This document shows positions 7,804 through 17,474 of a stretch of DNA of 61,131 nucleotides, piece by piece (position 1 is the stretch's first letter; each line of letters begins with the position of its first letter). The notes beneath the pieces are model-generated. The model was not told where the DNA came from. It saw only the letters and a program-made list of their open reading frames with translations, and did no database searches. The translations under genes were made by a program, and so were the position numbers. The stretch is from Lysobacterales bacterium (GTDB lineage: Bacteria; Pseudomonadota; Gammaproteobacteria; Xanthomonadales; Rhodanobacteraceae), in contig JAFKMZ010000018.1 of the NCBI GenBank assembly GCA_017305055.1, forward strand, positions 1 to 61,131. Reading direction: 5' to 3'.

Positions 7804-9831
7804 ATGGTCGAGACGACTGCTGTCGGAACGTTGGAACAGGCCCTGGCGCATGCCACCCGCCTGCTGGAACGTGACCCGGAGCTGGCCGTCGAGCAGCTCG
7901 GCGAAATCCTCAACGCGGTCCCCGGCCACCCCGGTGCGCTGCGCCTGCTGGCCCAGGCGCGGCTGGCCCTCGGCGACATCGCCGGTGCCGTGGACATCCT
8001 GCAGCCCCTGGCGCGCGCCCAGCCCAAGTGGGCCGCGCTGCACTGCGAGCTGGGCATCGTCCTGGCTCGCGCCGGGCGCGGCGGGGAAGCAATCGCGGCG
8101 CTGCGCCACGCGGTCGCGCTGCAGCCCGACCTGCCGCAGGCCTGGCGTCTGCTGGGTGACCACCTCATGGCGGCCGGCGACCAGGCCGCCGCCGACGCGG
8201 CCTACGCCAACCACGTGCGCTACGCCACGCATGACCCGCAGCTGCTGGACGCCGCCATCGCCCTGGCCGAGAACCGTATCCCGGAGGCTGAGGCCCGGCT
8301 GCGGTCCCATCTGCGCCAGGCGCCGACGGATGTCGCGGCAATCCGCATGTTTGCCGAGGTCGCCGCCCGCCTCGGTCGCAACGAGGACGCCCTGCATCTC
8401 CTCGAGCGCTGCCTGGAGCTGGCCCCCGGCTTCCATGCCGCGCGGCAGAACTATGCGCTGCTCCTGCAGCGCAACAACCGGCCGGAGCAGGCCCTGGCCG
8501 AGGTGGAACGGTTGCTGGCAACGGAACCGGAGCATGCCGGCTACCGCAATCTCAAGGCGGTGGTGCTGTGCCGGATCGGCGACTACGAGCCGGCCATACG
8601 CATCTATGCCGATCTGCTGGAACACTATCCGCAGCAGGCGAAGGTATGGATGAGCTACGGCCATGCGTTGAAGACCGCCGGCCACACCGCGCAGGCGATC
8701 GAGGCGTATCGGCGCAGCCTGGCGCTGGTGCCATCGTTCGGCGAAGTCTGGTGGAGCCTGGCCAACCTGAAGACGTTCCGCTTCGACGCCGCTGACCTGG
8801 CGACGATGCGGCGTGAGCTGGCGCGCACCGACCTGGGCGACGAGGACCGCCTGCACCTGGAGTTCGCGATCGGCAAGGCCCTGGAGGACACCGGCGAGTA
8901 CCCGGCGTCGTTCCAGCACTATGCACACGGCAATGCGCTGCGGCGCGCGCAGCTGCACTACCGCGCCGGGAACACCAGCGCCCGCGTGCGCTACATCCGC
9001 GCGCACTACACGCGTGAATTCTTTGCGGCGCGGGCCGGCGCCGGCTGCGCTGCCCAGGACCCGATCTTCGTCGTCGGCCTGCCGCGCGCCGGTTCCACGC
9101 TGATCGAGCAGATCCTGTCCAGCCACAGCCAGATCGAAGGCACGATGGAACTGCCCGAGGTCGCGTCCACCACCCGCGAGCTGCGCCAGCAGGGCGATCC
9201 CGACAGCGCGATGCCATACCACGACGCCCTCGCGGCGCTCGACGCCGGCGCGCTCGCCGCGCTCGGCGAGCAGTACCTGGCGCGCACGCGGATCCAGCGC
9301 AAGACCACCGCGCCGCTGTTCATCGACAAGATGCCGAACAACTTCATGCATCTCGGGCTGATCCACCTGATGCTGCCGAACGCGAAGATCATCGATGCGC
9401 GTCGGCACCCGATGGCCTGCTGTTTCTCGGCGTTCAAGCAGCACTTCGCACGCGGACAGAGTTTCAGCTACAGCCTGGACGACATCGGGCGCTACTACCG
9501 CGACTACGTGGCGCTGATGGCGCATTTCGACGCGGCGCTGCCCGGGCGCATCCATCGCGTGTACTACGAGCGCATGGTGGGCGACACGGAGGCCGAGGTG
9601 CGGCGCCTGCTCGCCTACTGCGGCGTGCCGTTCGAGGATGCCTGCCTGCGCTTCTACCAGAACCGGCGCGCGGTGCGCACGGCGAGCTCGGAACAGGTAC
9701 GCCAGCCGATCTACCGCGACGGGGTGGACCACTGGCGGCATTACGCGGCGTGGCTGGAACCGCTGGCATCGGCCCTGGGCCCGGTGCTGGAGCGGTATCC
9801 CGACGTGCCTGAGCTGGAATCGTGGCAGTGA
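7804..9831 (+). CDS. TPR-repeat sulfotransferase family protein
   Basis: A 675-residue two-part protein. Residues about 1-400 are tandem tetratricopeptide repeats (hydrophobic and alanine pattern, for example LHCELGIVLARAG). Residues about 418-675 are a sulfotransferase domain with the PAPS 5'-phosphosulfate loop (VVGLPRAGSTLIEQIL, near 421-436) and the 3'-phosphate region (DARRHPMACCFSAFKQ). There is no signal peptide, so it is probably cytosolic. The family usually transfers sulfate from PAPS; the acceptor is unknown. ATG at 7804 is chosen because upstream sequence is promoter region shared with the divergent operon. The TonB receptor gene starts 37 bp downstream, a pairing common in Xanthomonadales and sphingomonads whose meaning is not settled. 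Confidence 0.9.
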   Translation: MVETTAVGTLEQALAHATRLLERDPELAVEQLGEILNAVPGHPGALRLLAQARLALGDIAGAVDILQPLARAQPKWAALHCELGIVLARAGRGGEAIAALRHAVALQPDLPQAWRLLGDHLMAAGDQAAADAAYANHVRYATHDPQLLDAAIALAENRIPEAEARLRSHLRQAPTDVAAIRMFAEVAARLGRNEDALHLLERCLELAPGFHAARQNYALLLQRNNRPEQALAEVERLLATEPEHAGYRNLKAVVLCRIGDYEPAIRIYADLLEHYPQQAKVWMSYGHALKTAGHTAQAIEAYRRSLALVPSFGEVWWSLANLKTFRFDAADLATMRRELARTDLGDEDRLHLEFAIGKALEDTGEYPASFQHYAHGNALRRAQLHYRAGNTSARVRYIRAHYTREFFAARAGAGCAAQDPIFVVGLPRAGSTLIEQILSSHSQIEGTMELPEVASTTRELRQQGDPDSAMPYHDALAALDAGALAALGEQYLARTRIQRKTTAPLFIDKMPNNFMHLGLIHLMLPNAKIIDARRHPMACCFSAFKQHFARGQSFSYSLDDIGRYYRDYVALMAHFDAALPGRIHRVYYERMVGDTEAEVRRLLAYCGVPFEDACLRFYQNRRAVRTASSEQVRQPIYRDGVDHWRHYAAWLEPLASALGPVLERYPDVPELESWQ

Positions 9832-9868
9832 CCGGATGGATGGCTGCATACCCGACAGGAGAGAGCCC

Positions 9869-12418
9869 ATGTACAAGAAGCGATCCAGGCAAGCTGGCAG
9901 CATGCGACCTGTGACCTTGACCCGGCTGCCGCTGGCGGCGGCGGTCTGCCTGGCCATGGCGCTGCCGGTGTTCGCGCAGGAGACGGCGCCATCCACACCA
10001 CCGGACAAGACACCTGCGGCGAAGCAGAAGGCGGTGGCGCTGGGCGCCGTGACGGTGACGGCACAACGGCGTACCGAGGATCTGCAGAAGGTGCCGATCA
10101 GCATCGACGTGCTGGCGACCGACCAACTCGAGGCGCTGCAGGTGCAGAGCTTCGACGACTACGTGAAGTACCTGCCGAGCGTGACCTTCCAGCAAGGCGG
10201 CGGCGGCATCGCCACCGGGCCTGGCTTCGTCTCCATCTACATGCGCGGCGTGGCCAGCGGTGGCAACACCAACCACTCGGGCTCGCAGCCGAGCGTCGGC
10301 GTGTACCTGGACGATCAACCGGTGACCACGATCCAGGGCCCGCTCGACATCCACATGTACGACATCGCCCGCATCGAGGTGCTGGCCGGACCCCAGGGGA
10401 CGTTGTACGGCGCGAGCGCCGAGGCCGGCGCGCTGCGCATCATCACCAACAAGCCCGACCCGGGCGGCTACGCGGCAAGTTACAGCGCAGGCGTGGACAC
10501 GGTTGCACACGGCGGCATCGGCTATACCGCCGAAGGCATGCTCAACCTGCCCATCAACCAGAGTGCCGCGATTCGCCTCGTTGGCTGGCGGGAACATGAT
10601 GCCGGGTACATCGACAACAAGGCCGGATCGCGCACGTTCCCCACGTCGGGCATCACGATCAGCAATGCACCGGACTGCAAGCCGAGCGGCACCGGGCCAT
10701 CCGCCGCGCTCCAGTGCATCGGACATGCGCGGGACCATTACAACGACGTCAATACCAGCGGCGCGCGGGCCGCGCTGAAAGTCGATCTCAACGACAACTG
10801 GTCAATCACCCCGATGCTGATGGGGCAGCAGACGATCTCGCACGGCAACTTCGCCAGCGATCCGGCCATCGGTGACCTGGCGGTTACCCATTTCTATCCC
10901 GAACGGGTCAATGACCGCTGGTGGCAGGGCGCGCTGACCGTACAGGGCAAGATCGGCAATTTCGACTTGACCTATGCCTATGCACACCTCAAACGCAATC
11001 AGGAAGAGCAGACCGACTACAGCGACTACGGGCTCTGGTATGACGCCTTGTATGGTTCCGGGGCGTCCTTCTATGACAACGATGGCGCGCTGATCAACCC
11101 CTCGCAGCACATCAGCGACCGGGATCGCTACACCAACAACAGTCACGAGCTGCGGCTGGTCTCGCCGGCAGACGAACGGCTGCGCCTGGTCGCGGGCCTG
11201 TTCTGGCAGAAGCAGAAGCACGACATCATGCAGGATTACCAGATCGACGGGCTGGCCGACGCGCTGTCCGTCACTGGCTGGAAAGACACGATCTGGCTGA
11301 CCCGGCAGATGCGCTACGACCGTGACAAGGCGGTATTCGGCGAGTTGTCCTTCGACTTCATTCCCGACGTGCTCACCGGCACGATTGGTGAGCGCTATTA
11401 CCGCACCAGCAACCAACTGTATGGCTACTTTGGCTACGCCGCAGGTTTTTCATCCAGCCAGGGCGAGGCGGCCTGCATATCGCCCGAACCGTTCATGGGC
11501 GCGCCGTGCTCGGACTTCAACAAGCGGGTGAAGGAAAGCGGGAATCTCACCAAGTACAACCTGACGTGGAACATCAGCCCGACCAAGATGATCTACGTGA
11601 CCCGATCCGAGGGTTTCCGTCCGGGTGGCGTCAACCGGCGCGGCACACTGTTGCCGTACCAGGCCGATTTCCTGATCAATGAGGAGCTGGGTTGGAAGAC
11701 CTCGTGGCTGGACAATCGGGTGTCCTTCAACGGCGCGGTGTTCCGTGAAACATGGAACGACTTCCAGTTCCCGATCCTTGGCGCGAACGGCCTGACTGAG
11801 ATCAAGAACGCGAACTCGGCCCGCATCGACGGCCTGGAGTCGCAACTGAACTGGCAGGCCACGTACAACCTGCAACTGACGGCAGGGGCAGCGCTGTATC
11901 ACGCCAGGTTGAGCGCGAACTATTGCGGGTTCACCGATGCGAACGGTCACCCGATCACGAATTGCCCGGCCGGCTCGATCAACCCGCAGGACGGCAGTGT
12001 CGTGGCCGGGCCGCTGGCGCCGAAGGGTACGCAGTTGCCGATAACGCCCAGGTTCAAGGGCAACCTCATTGCGCACTACAGTTTCAGCCTGGGCAGCAAT
12101 GACGCGTTTGTCCAGGCCGCGCTGGTGCATGTCGGCACGCGGACGACCGACTTGCGCTTGACCGAACGCAAGCTGCTCGGCGACCTTCCGGCCTACAACT
12201 CGCTGGATCTCTCCGCCGGCATCCAGAGAAACAGCTGGTCGGTCAAGGTCTACGTCGACAACGCGTTCGACAAACGCGCGGCGCAGTACAAATACACCGA
12301 GTGCGGCGTCGACGTTTGCGGAGCGCATGGTGTCGTGGCGCAGTATCCGAACGGTCAGGTGTACACCGGCTTCAGCCAGCCGCGCACGATCGGCGTCCGT
12401 TTCAAGCAGGACTTCTAG
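9869..12418 (+). CDS. TonB-dependent outer-membrane receptor
   Basis: An 849-residue receptor. It has an N-terminal signal peptide (LPLAAAVCLAMALPVFAQ), a TonB-box-like strand and plug domain (AVTVTAQRRTEDLQKVPISI, then SFDDYVKYLPSVTF and IARIEVLAGPQGTLYGASA), and a long 22-strand barrel ending in aromatic phenylalanine (GVRFKQDF), as required for BAM insertion. It imports a ligand across the outer membrane using TonB-ExbBD energy. The SD AGGAGAGAG precedes ATG 9869. It lies between the TPR-sulfotransferase and an exported M20 peptidase and faces the Rieske/TMADH operon, so a peptide-like or amine-containing ligand is likely. The SusC-type N-terminal extension and a SusD partner are absent. 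Confidence 0.93.
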   Translation: MYKKRSRQAGSMRPVTLTRLPLAAAVCLAMALPVFAQETAPSTPPDKTPAAKQKAVALGAVTVTAQRRTEDLQKVPISIDVLATDQLEALQVQSFDDYVKYLPSVTFQQGGGGIATGPGFVSIYMRGVASGGNTNHSGSQPSVGVYLDDQPVTTIQGPLDIHMYDIARIEVLAGPQGTLYGASAEAGALRIITNKPDPGGYAASYSAGVDTVAHGGIGYTAEGMLNLPINQSAAIRLVGWREHDAGYIDNKAGSRTFPTSGITISNAPDCKPSGTGPSAALQCIGHARDHYNDVNTSGARAALKVDLNDNWSITPMLMGQQTISHGNFASDPAIGDLAVTHFYPERVNDRWWQGALTVQGKIGNFDLTYAYAHLKRNQEEQTDYSDYGLWYDALYGSGASFYDNDGALINPSQHISDRDRYTNNSHELRLVSPADERLRLVAGLFWQKQKHDIMQDYQIDGLADALSVTGWKDTIWLTRQMRYDRDKAVFGELSFDFIPDVLTGTIGERYYRTSNQLYGYFGYAAGFSSSQGEAACISPEPFMGAPCSDFNKRVKESGNLTKYNLTWNISPTKMIYVTRSEGFRPGGVNRRGTLLPYQADFLINEELGWKTSWLDNRVSFNGAVFRETWNDFQFPILGANGLTEIKNANSARIDGLESQLNWQATYNLQLTAGAALYHARLSANYCGFTDANGHPITNCPAGSINPQDGSVVAGPLAPKGTQLPITPRFKGNLIAHYSFSLGSNDAFVQAALVHVGTRTTDLRLTERKLLGDLPAYNSLDLSAGIQRNSWSVKVYVDNAFDKRAAQYKYTECGVDVCGAHGVVAQYPNGQVYTGFSQPRTIGVRFKQDF

Positions 12419-12480
12419 CACTTGGCACAAGGCTGGGGCCAGGGATGGAATGGCATTCACTTGAGCGCGAAACCTCAGCT

Positions 12481-12508
12481 CGTCATTCCCGCAAAAGCGG
12501 GAATGACG
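12481..12508. repeat. Dispersed palindromic element (GTCATTCCCGC type), copy 1
   Basis: A perfect 12-bp inverted repeat, CGTCATTCCCGC, with an AAAA loop. A near-identical palindrome occurs at 20225-20252. Such extragenic palindromes recur in proteobacterial genomes between genes. Here it follows the TonB receptor gene by 62 bp and precedes the M20 peptidase. It lacks a U-run, so it may stabilise mRNA or act as a REP-like site more than as an intrinsic terminator. Confidence 0.8.
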
Positions 12509-12582
12509 GAAAGCGGGAACGCACGCCCAGGCGAGTGCCAGTGCGCTCTGACACCGGTTTCCCCACACTGTGAGGCAAGGAC

Positions 12583-14028
12583 GTGAACAAGACTTTGCGT
12601 GGCATGCTTCCGACTGCGCTGGCCGTGGCGGTTCTTTCCAGCCTGGGTCCGACGGCGCTGGCCATGCCGGAGCTGCCTGGCCCGCTGCCGCCTGCCGCGA
12701 ACCAGAAGGTCGCGCATGACATTTTTCGCGACCTGGTGGAGATCCGCTCGGTGCACGACGTCGGCACCCAGGGCACCGCCGACGTCATCGTGAAATACCT
12801 GAAGGCGAACGGTTTCACCGATTCCGAAATCCATATCGCGCCGGAAACCAGGTACCCGCACCAGGTGAACGTGGTGGTGCGCCTGAAGGGCAAGGGCCAC
12901 GGCAAGCCGGTGATGTGGATCTGCCATATGGACGTGGTGGACGCGCGGGTGCAGGACTGGAGCGTGCCGCCGTTCAAGTTCACCCAGAAGGACGGCTATT
13001 TCTATGGTCGCGGCACGGCGGACATGAAGGACGAGGATGCCGCAGTCGCCGCCGCGCTGATCCGGCTCAAGCGCGAGCACTACGTCCCGGACCGCGACAT
13101 CGTGGTCGCCTTCACCGCCGACGAGGAGGTCGGCCTGGAGCAGGATGGCCCGCAGTTCCTGCTGCAGCACCGCAAGGATCTGGTGGGCGACGTCGGCCTG
13201 GTGATCAACCCGGATGGCGGTTCGGGCGAGATCAGGGACGGCAAGCGCCTCGACTTCGCGGTCGAGACCGTGCAGAAGACCTATATGACCTATCACATGG
13301 AGACCGCCAACAAGGGCGGCCACTCCTCCGAGCCGCGCCCGGACAACGCGATCTACCAGCTCGCCGGCGGGCTGGAGAAGCTTTCGCACTACGTCTTCCC
13401 ATACAAGACCAATGCCACCACGCGGGCGTATTTCGCCAGCATCGCGAAGGAAGCCGACGGGCAGCGCGGGATGGATCTGCTGGCCTTGTCGAAGGCGCCC
13501 GTGGACACCGCCGCGGCCGCCCGCCTGGCCCAGGACCCGGCATTGAACGCGATCCTGCACACCACCTGCGTGGCCACCATGCTCCAGGCCGGCGTGCAGG
13601 AGAACGCGCTGCCCTCGAGCGCGACGGCGACGATCCAATGCCGGGTGTTCCCCGGGGAAAGCGCCGACCAGGTGCGGACCACACTGGCCAAGGTCGCTGC
13701 CGACCCCGCCATCAAGGTGAGCCTGGCCGATCCAGTCATGCCGGCGCCGGAAACCGTGCCCGACGCCAAGGTCATGGATGCGGTGGCGGCCGTGGTGCAC
13801 GGCATGTGGGGCAAGGACATCCCGGTGATGCCCATGATGGCGGCCGGCGCCAGCGACTCCATCTTCACCCGCGCGGCCGGCATCCCCAGCTACGGCGTAG
13901 GCGGCGGCTGGAACGACGTCGACGACATCCGCATGCACGGCCGCGACGAGCGCGACGCGATCGGCAATTTCTACCAGACCGTCGAGTTCACCTACCGCCT
14001 GATGCAGCGGCTCTCGTCCGCGTCATAG
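12583..14028 (+). CDS. Exported M20/M25/M40-family zinc peptidase
   Basis: A 481-residue metallopeptidase with a signal peptide cleaved near ALA-MP (residues 1-27), so periplasmic. Di-zinc ligands of the M20 fold are visible: H115 and D117 (CHMDVVDA), D147 (GRGTADMKDE), the catalytic pair E181-E182 (FTADEEVG), and a C-terminal histidine (IRMHGRDE). The central lid domain carries the conserved GGHSSEPR. It should cleave dipeptides or N-acyl amino acids. GTG at 12583 is used, with AGGCAAGG upstream. It follows the TonB receptor with a palindromic element between, and probably trims the imported ligand in the periplasm. Confidence 0.92.
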   Translation: MNKTLRGMLPTALAVAVLSSLGPTALAMPELPGPLPPAANQKVAHDIFRDLVEIRSVHDVGTQGTADVIVKYLKANGFTDSEIHIAPETRYPHQVNVVVRLKGKGHGKPVMWICHMDVVDARVQDWSVPPFKFTQKDGYFYGRGTADMKDEDAAVAAALIRLKREHYVPDRDIVVAFTADEEVGLEQDGPQFLLQHRKDLVGDVGLVINPDGGSGEIRDGKRLDFAVETVQKTYMTYHMETANKGGHSSEPRPDNAIYQLAGGLEKLSHYVFPYKTNATTRAYFASIAKEADGQRGMDLLALSKAPVDTAAAARLAQDPALNAILHTTCVATMLQAGVQENALPSSATATIQCRVFPGESADQVRTTLAKVAADPAIKVSLADPVMPAPETVPDAKVMDAVAAVVHGMWGKDIPVMPMMAAGASDSIFTRAAGIPSYGVGGGWNDVDDIRMHGRDERDAIGNFYQTVEFTYRLMQRLSSAS

Positions 14029-14122
14029 CGCGGCAACAGACCTGCGACACACTCCGGGCGCGGCATGGGCGGGCGGTGGCGTGGCCCATCGATCGCCGGC
14101 CCTGTGCAGGTTTGACCACTGC

Positions 14123-14130
14123 TATAGAAT
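14123..14130 (+). promoter_or_regulatory. Candidate -10 element of the mrp operon
   Basis: The sequence TGCTATAGAAT (14120-14130) fits an extended -10 (TGnTATA) with no good -35 at the right distance. It lies about 125 bp before the mrpA GTG start and in front of the structured leader at 14142-14207. Confidence 0.4.
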
Positions 14131-14141
14131 CGACCGGCAAG

Positions 14142-14207
14142 GCGCCGGGCGGCACGCGTGCGGCGGTTTGCCGAGCCCGGCGCGCTGGCTGGATGGTTCA
14201 CCAGCGC
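14142..14207 (+). promoter_or_regulatory. Structured 5' leader of the mrp operon (two hairpins)
   Basis: Two GC-rich hairpins lie between the candidate promoter and mrpA. The first pairs GCGCCGGGC (14142-14150) with GCCCGGCGC (14175-14183); its loop can form a further GGCA/TGCC stem. The second pairs GCGCTGG (14182-14188) with CCAGCGC (14201-14207). The two stems share 14182-14183, so they can compete. No U-run follows. I do not recognise a named riboswitch class. Confidence 0.45.
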
Positions 14208-14253
14208 ACGACACCCCGCTTCTGACCGAGCCGACGACGGACGCCTGACCAAC

Positions 14254-17133
14254 GTGCCCAGCCTCATCCTCTGCCTGCCATTCCTCGCCAGCATCCTGGT
14301 GTATGCCTTGCGCAGTCATGGGCGCAACGTGGCCGTGGGCTTGCTGGTCGGCACCGCGCTGGTCGGCCTGCTGCTGTCGCTGTACCTGTACCCGGCGCTT
14401 GCCGCGGGCAGCGTGCCGCACCAGACCTTCACCTGGGCGCCGTCGCTGGGGCTGGACTTCAGTTTGCGCGTGGACGGCTTCAGCTGGTTGTTCATGCTGC
14501 TGATCTGCGGCATCGGCATGCTGGTGGGTATCTACGCGCGTTACTACATGCCGGCGGACGACCCGCTGACCCGCCTGTGCGCGCTGCTGCTTGCGTTCAT
14601 GGGCTCGATGCTCGGCATCGTGATGTCCGGCAACGTGATCCAGCTGGTGTTTTTCTGGGAGCTGACCAGCCTGACCTCGTTCCTGCTCATCGGCTACTGG
14701 CATCACGGCGCCTCGGCGCGCGACGGCGCGCGCATGGCGCTGATCGTCACCGCCGGCGGTGGCCTGTGCCTGCTGGCCGGCATGCTGCTGCTCGGACACA
14801 TCGTGGGCAGCTACGACCTGGACACGATCCTCGCCGCCGGCGCGCTGATCCGCGCGCACCCCTGGTATACGCCGACCCTGATCCTGATCCTGCTCGGCGC
14901 GCTGACCAAGAGCGCGCAGTTTCCGTTCCACTTCTGGCTGCCGCAGGCGATGTCGGCGCCGACGCCGGTGTCGGCCTACCTGCACTCGGCCACCATGGTG
15001 AAAGCCGGGGTGTTCCTGCTGCTGCGCTTCTGGCCGGTGCTGGCCGGCACCGACGAGTGGTTGTGGCTGGTCGGCGGCACCGGCCTGGTCACCCTGGTCA
15101 TGGGCGCCTGGACGGCGATCTTCCAGCAGGACCTGAAGGGCCTGCTGGCCTACTCGACCATCAGCAACCTCGGCCTGATCACCATGTTGGCCGGCCTGGG
15201 CAGCACCCTTGGCGTCGTTGCGGCGATCTTCCACATCGTCAACCACGCCACCTTCAAGGCCTCGCTGTTCATGGCCGCAGGCGCGGTGGATCACGAAACC
15301 GGCACCCGTGACCTGCGCCAGCTCGGCGGCCTGCGCCGGTTCATGCCGATCACCGCCACGCTGGCCCTGGTGGCCGGCGCGGCGATGGCCGGCGTGCCGC
15401 TGCTGAACGGCTTCCTGTCCAAGGAGATGTTCTTTGCCGAGGCGGTGGCCGCGCGAAACGGGGCGGCACTGGACGCCATACCCGCCGTGCTCGCGGTGGC
15501 CGCCAGCGCGTTTGCGGTGACTTATTCGCTGCGCTTCGTGCGCGACGTGTTCTTTGGCAGCGTGTCCACCACCATGCCGCGCCAGCCACACGAGCCGCCG
15601 CGCTCCATGCGCGTGCCGATCGGCCTGCTGGCGCTGGCCTGCCTGCTGGTGGGCGTGCTGCCAAACCAGGTGATCGGCCCCGCGCTGCACGCGGCGGCCA
15701 GCGCGGTGCTGGGCGCGCAGATGCCGGTGTACAGCCTTGCGATCTGGCACGGCTGGAACGCACCGCTGCAGATGAGCATCGCCGCCACCATCGCCGGCTG
15801 CGTGCTGTATCTTGCCCTGCACCGGCGCCTGCGCCGCACCGACAACACGCCGCTCCTCGGCGTGCTGAGTGGCAAGCGCATGTTCGAGCGCACACTCACG
15901 GTGTTCGGTGCCGACCTGCCGAATTGGCTGCTGGTGCATTGCTTCCCGACCCGGCGCCTGCAGACCCAGCTGCTGCTGATCGTGCTCTGCGCCCTGCTCG
16001 CCGGCGGCCTTGCCGCCAACAGTGCGCCTTTCGCCCGGACACCACACTGGGCCAGCATCGACCCGGCGTTTGCCCTGCTGTGGCTGCTCGGTGCCGCGTG
16101 CGCCATCGGGGCCGCCACGCTGGCCAAGTTCCACCGCCTTGCGGCGCTGGTGATGGCCGGTGGAGCTGGCCTGGTGTCGTGTGTGAGCTTCGTCTGGCTG
16201 TCGGCACCGGACCTGGCCGCCACCCAGCTGCTGGTGGAGGTGGTGACCACGATCCTGATCCTGCTTGGCCTGCGCTGGCTGCCCAAGCGCATCGAGGGCA
16301 TCTCGCCGGACGGTCCGCTGACGCGGACCAAGCGCTACCGCGACCTGCTGGTGGCGCTGGTCGCCGGCACCGGGGTGGCCAGCCTCGCCTATGCGGCCAT
16401 GATGCATCCGGTGGCCGACTCGATCTCGCGCTATTTCCTCGAGCATGCGTTTACCGATGGCGGCGGGCACAACGTGGTGAACGTGATCCTGGTCGACTTC
16501 CGCGGCTTCGACACGATGGGTGAAATCAGCGTACTGGCCATCGTGGCGTTGACGGTGTTCGCGCTGCTGCGCCGCTTCCGGCCAGCGGCAGAGAGCATCG
16601 ACGCACCGCAGCGGCAGCGCCGGCGGATCACCGAAGCCGCGGCGGCAGAACGCCAGACCGATCATTCACTGATCGACTACCTGGTGATACCCGGCCTGAT
16701 CATCCAGCTCATGTCGCCTGTCATCCTGCTGTTTGGAATACACCTGTTCCTGCGCGGACACGACCTGCCCGGCGGCGGCTTCGTCGCCGGCCTCACCGTG
16801 GCGGTGGCGCTGATCCTGCTGTACATGGCGCGCGGCGCGCGCTGGGTGGAGGCACACCTGCGTGTCCTGCCCCTGCGCTGGATTGGCGTCGGCCTGCTGC
16901 TGGCCGTGGGTACCGGACTGGGCTCACTGGTGGCTGGCCATCCTTTCCTGACCTCGCACCTGTTCCTGCCCGAGCTGCCGCTGCTCGGGCAGCTGCCGCT
17001 GGCGTCGGCCATGTTGTTCGACCTGGGCGTGTTCTGTCTGGTGGTCGGCGCCACCACGCTGATGCTCATCGCCTTGGCGCACCAGTCGCTGCGTCGCACG
17101 CGGGCGGCGGCTGCCGCCGCGGAGGAGACCTGA
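14254..17133 (+). CDS. mrpA: Mrp/Pha cation:proton antiporter subunit A fused to subunit B
   Basis: A 959-residue multi-spanning membrane protein, the largest subunit of the multi-component Na+(K+)/H+ antiporter related to complex I NuoL. The proton-antiporter core carries the conserved lysines in LTKSAQFPFHFWLPQAM and TMVKAGVFLLLR, and SNLGLITMLAG. The C-terminal part (about 810-950: IPGLIIQLMSPVILLFGIHL, then LPGGGFVAGL) is an MrpB domain, so this is the fused AB form. GTG at 14254 is chosen because the protein then begins directly with the first membrane helix; upstream in-frame sequence is the structured leader. Its stop overlaps mrpC by one base (TGATG). First gene of a complete AB-C-D-E-F-G operon for pH and salt homeostasis. 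Confidence 0.96.
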   Translation: MPSLILCLPFLASILVYALRSHGRNVAVGLLVGTALVGLLLSLYLYPALAAGSVPHQTFTWAPSLGLDFSLRVDGFSWLFMLLICGIGMLVGIYARYYMPADDPLTRLCALLLAFMGSMLGIVMSGNVIQLVFFWELTSLTSFLLIGYWHHGASARDGARMALIVTAGGGLCLLAGMLLLGHIVGSYDLDTILAAGALIRAHPWYTPTLILILLGALTKSAQFPFHFWLPQAMSAPTPVSAYLHSATMVKAGVFLLLRFWPVLAGTDEWLWLVGGTGLVTLVMGAWTAIFQQDLKGLLAYSTISNLGLITMLAGLGSTLGVVAAIFHIVNHATFKASLFMAAGAVDHETGTRDLRQLGGLRRFMPITATLALVAGAAMAGVPLLNGFLSKEMFFAEAVAARNGAALDAIPAVLAVAASAFAVTYSLRFVRDVFFGSVSTTMPRQPHEPPRSMRVPIGLLALACLLVGVLPNQVIGPALHAAASAVLGAQMPVYSLAIWHGWNAPLQMSIAATIAGCVLYLALHRRLRRTDNTPLLGVLSGKRMFERTLTVFGADLPNWLLVHCFPTRRLQTQLLLIVLCALLAGGLAANSAPFARTPHWASIDPAFALLWLLGAACAIGAATLAKFHRLAALVMAGGAGLVSCVSFVWLSAPDLAATQLLVEVVTTILILLGLRWLPKRIEGISPDGPLTRTKRYRDLLVALVAGTGVASLAYAAMMHPVADSISRYFLEHAFTDGGGHNVVNVILVDFRGFDTMGEISVLAIVALTVFALLRRFRPAAESIDAPQRQRRRITEAAAAERQTDHSLIDYLVIPGLIIQLMSPVILLFGIHLFLRGHDLPGGGFVAGLTVAVALILLYMARGARWVEAHLRVLPLRWIGVGLLLAVGTGLGSLVAGHPFLTSHLFLPELPLLGQLPLASAMLFDLGVFCLVVGATTLMLIALAHQSLRRTRAAAAAAEET

Positions 17134-17474
17134 TGGAACTGGTGTTGGCCATTGCCATCGGCGTGCTCATCACTTCCGGCACCTGGCTGCTGCTGCGCCC
17201 ACGCACGTTCCAGGTGATCATCGGGCTCACCCTGATTTCCTATGCGGTGAACCTGTTCATCTTCGCCATCGGCGGCCTGCGTACCGGCGCCGATCCGGTG
17301 CTGCACGCGGTGGCAGGCGACCTGGCGCAATATGCCGACCCGCTGCCGCAGGCGCTCGTGCTGACCGCGATCGTGATCGGCTTTGCCACCACGGCCTTGT
17401 TCTTGGTGGTGCTGTTGGCCTCGCGCGGGCTGACCGGCAACGACCACGTCGACGGCGCGGACGGCACGCCATGA
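17133..17474 (+). CDS. mrpC: Mrp antiporter subunit C (NuoK-like)
   Basis: A 113-residue membrane protein with three helices, homologous to NuoK of complex I. Family features include VIIGLTLISYAVNLFIF and the second-helix DPLPQALVLTAIVIGFATTA. It forms part of the Mrp membrane complex, where it is required for assembly and ion transport. Start and stop overlap subunits A and D (1 and 4 bp), showing a translationally coupled operon. Confidence 0.96.
   Translation: MELVLAIAIGVLITSGTWLLLRPRTFQVIIGLTLISYAVNLFIFAIGGLRTGADPVLHAVAGDLAQYADPLPQALVLTAIVIGFATTALFLVVLLASRGLTGNDHVDGADGTP

Noticed and set aside
14122-16665. 847-residue minus-strand frame opposite mrpA
   Set aside because: Low-complexity His/Gln/Gly-rich shadow of a highly conserved membrane protein.
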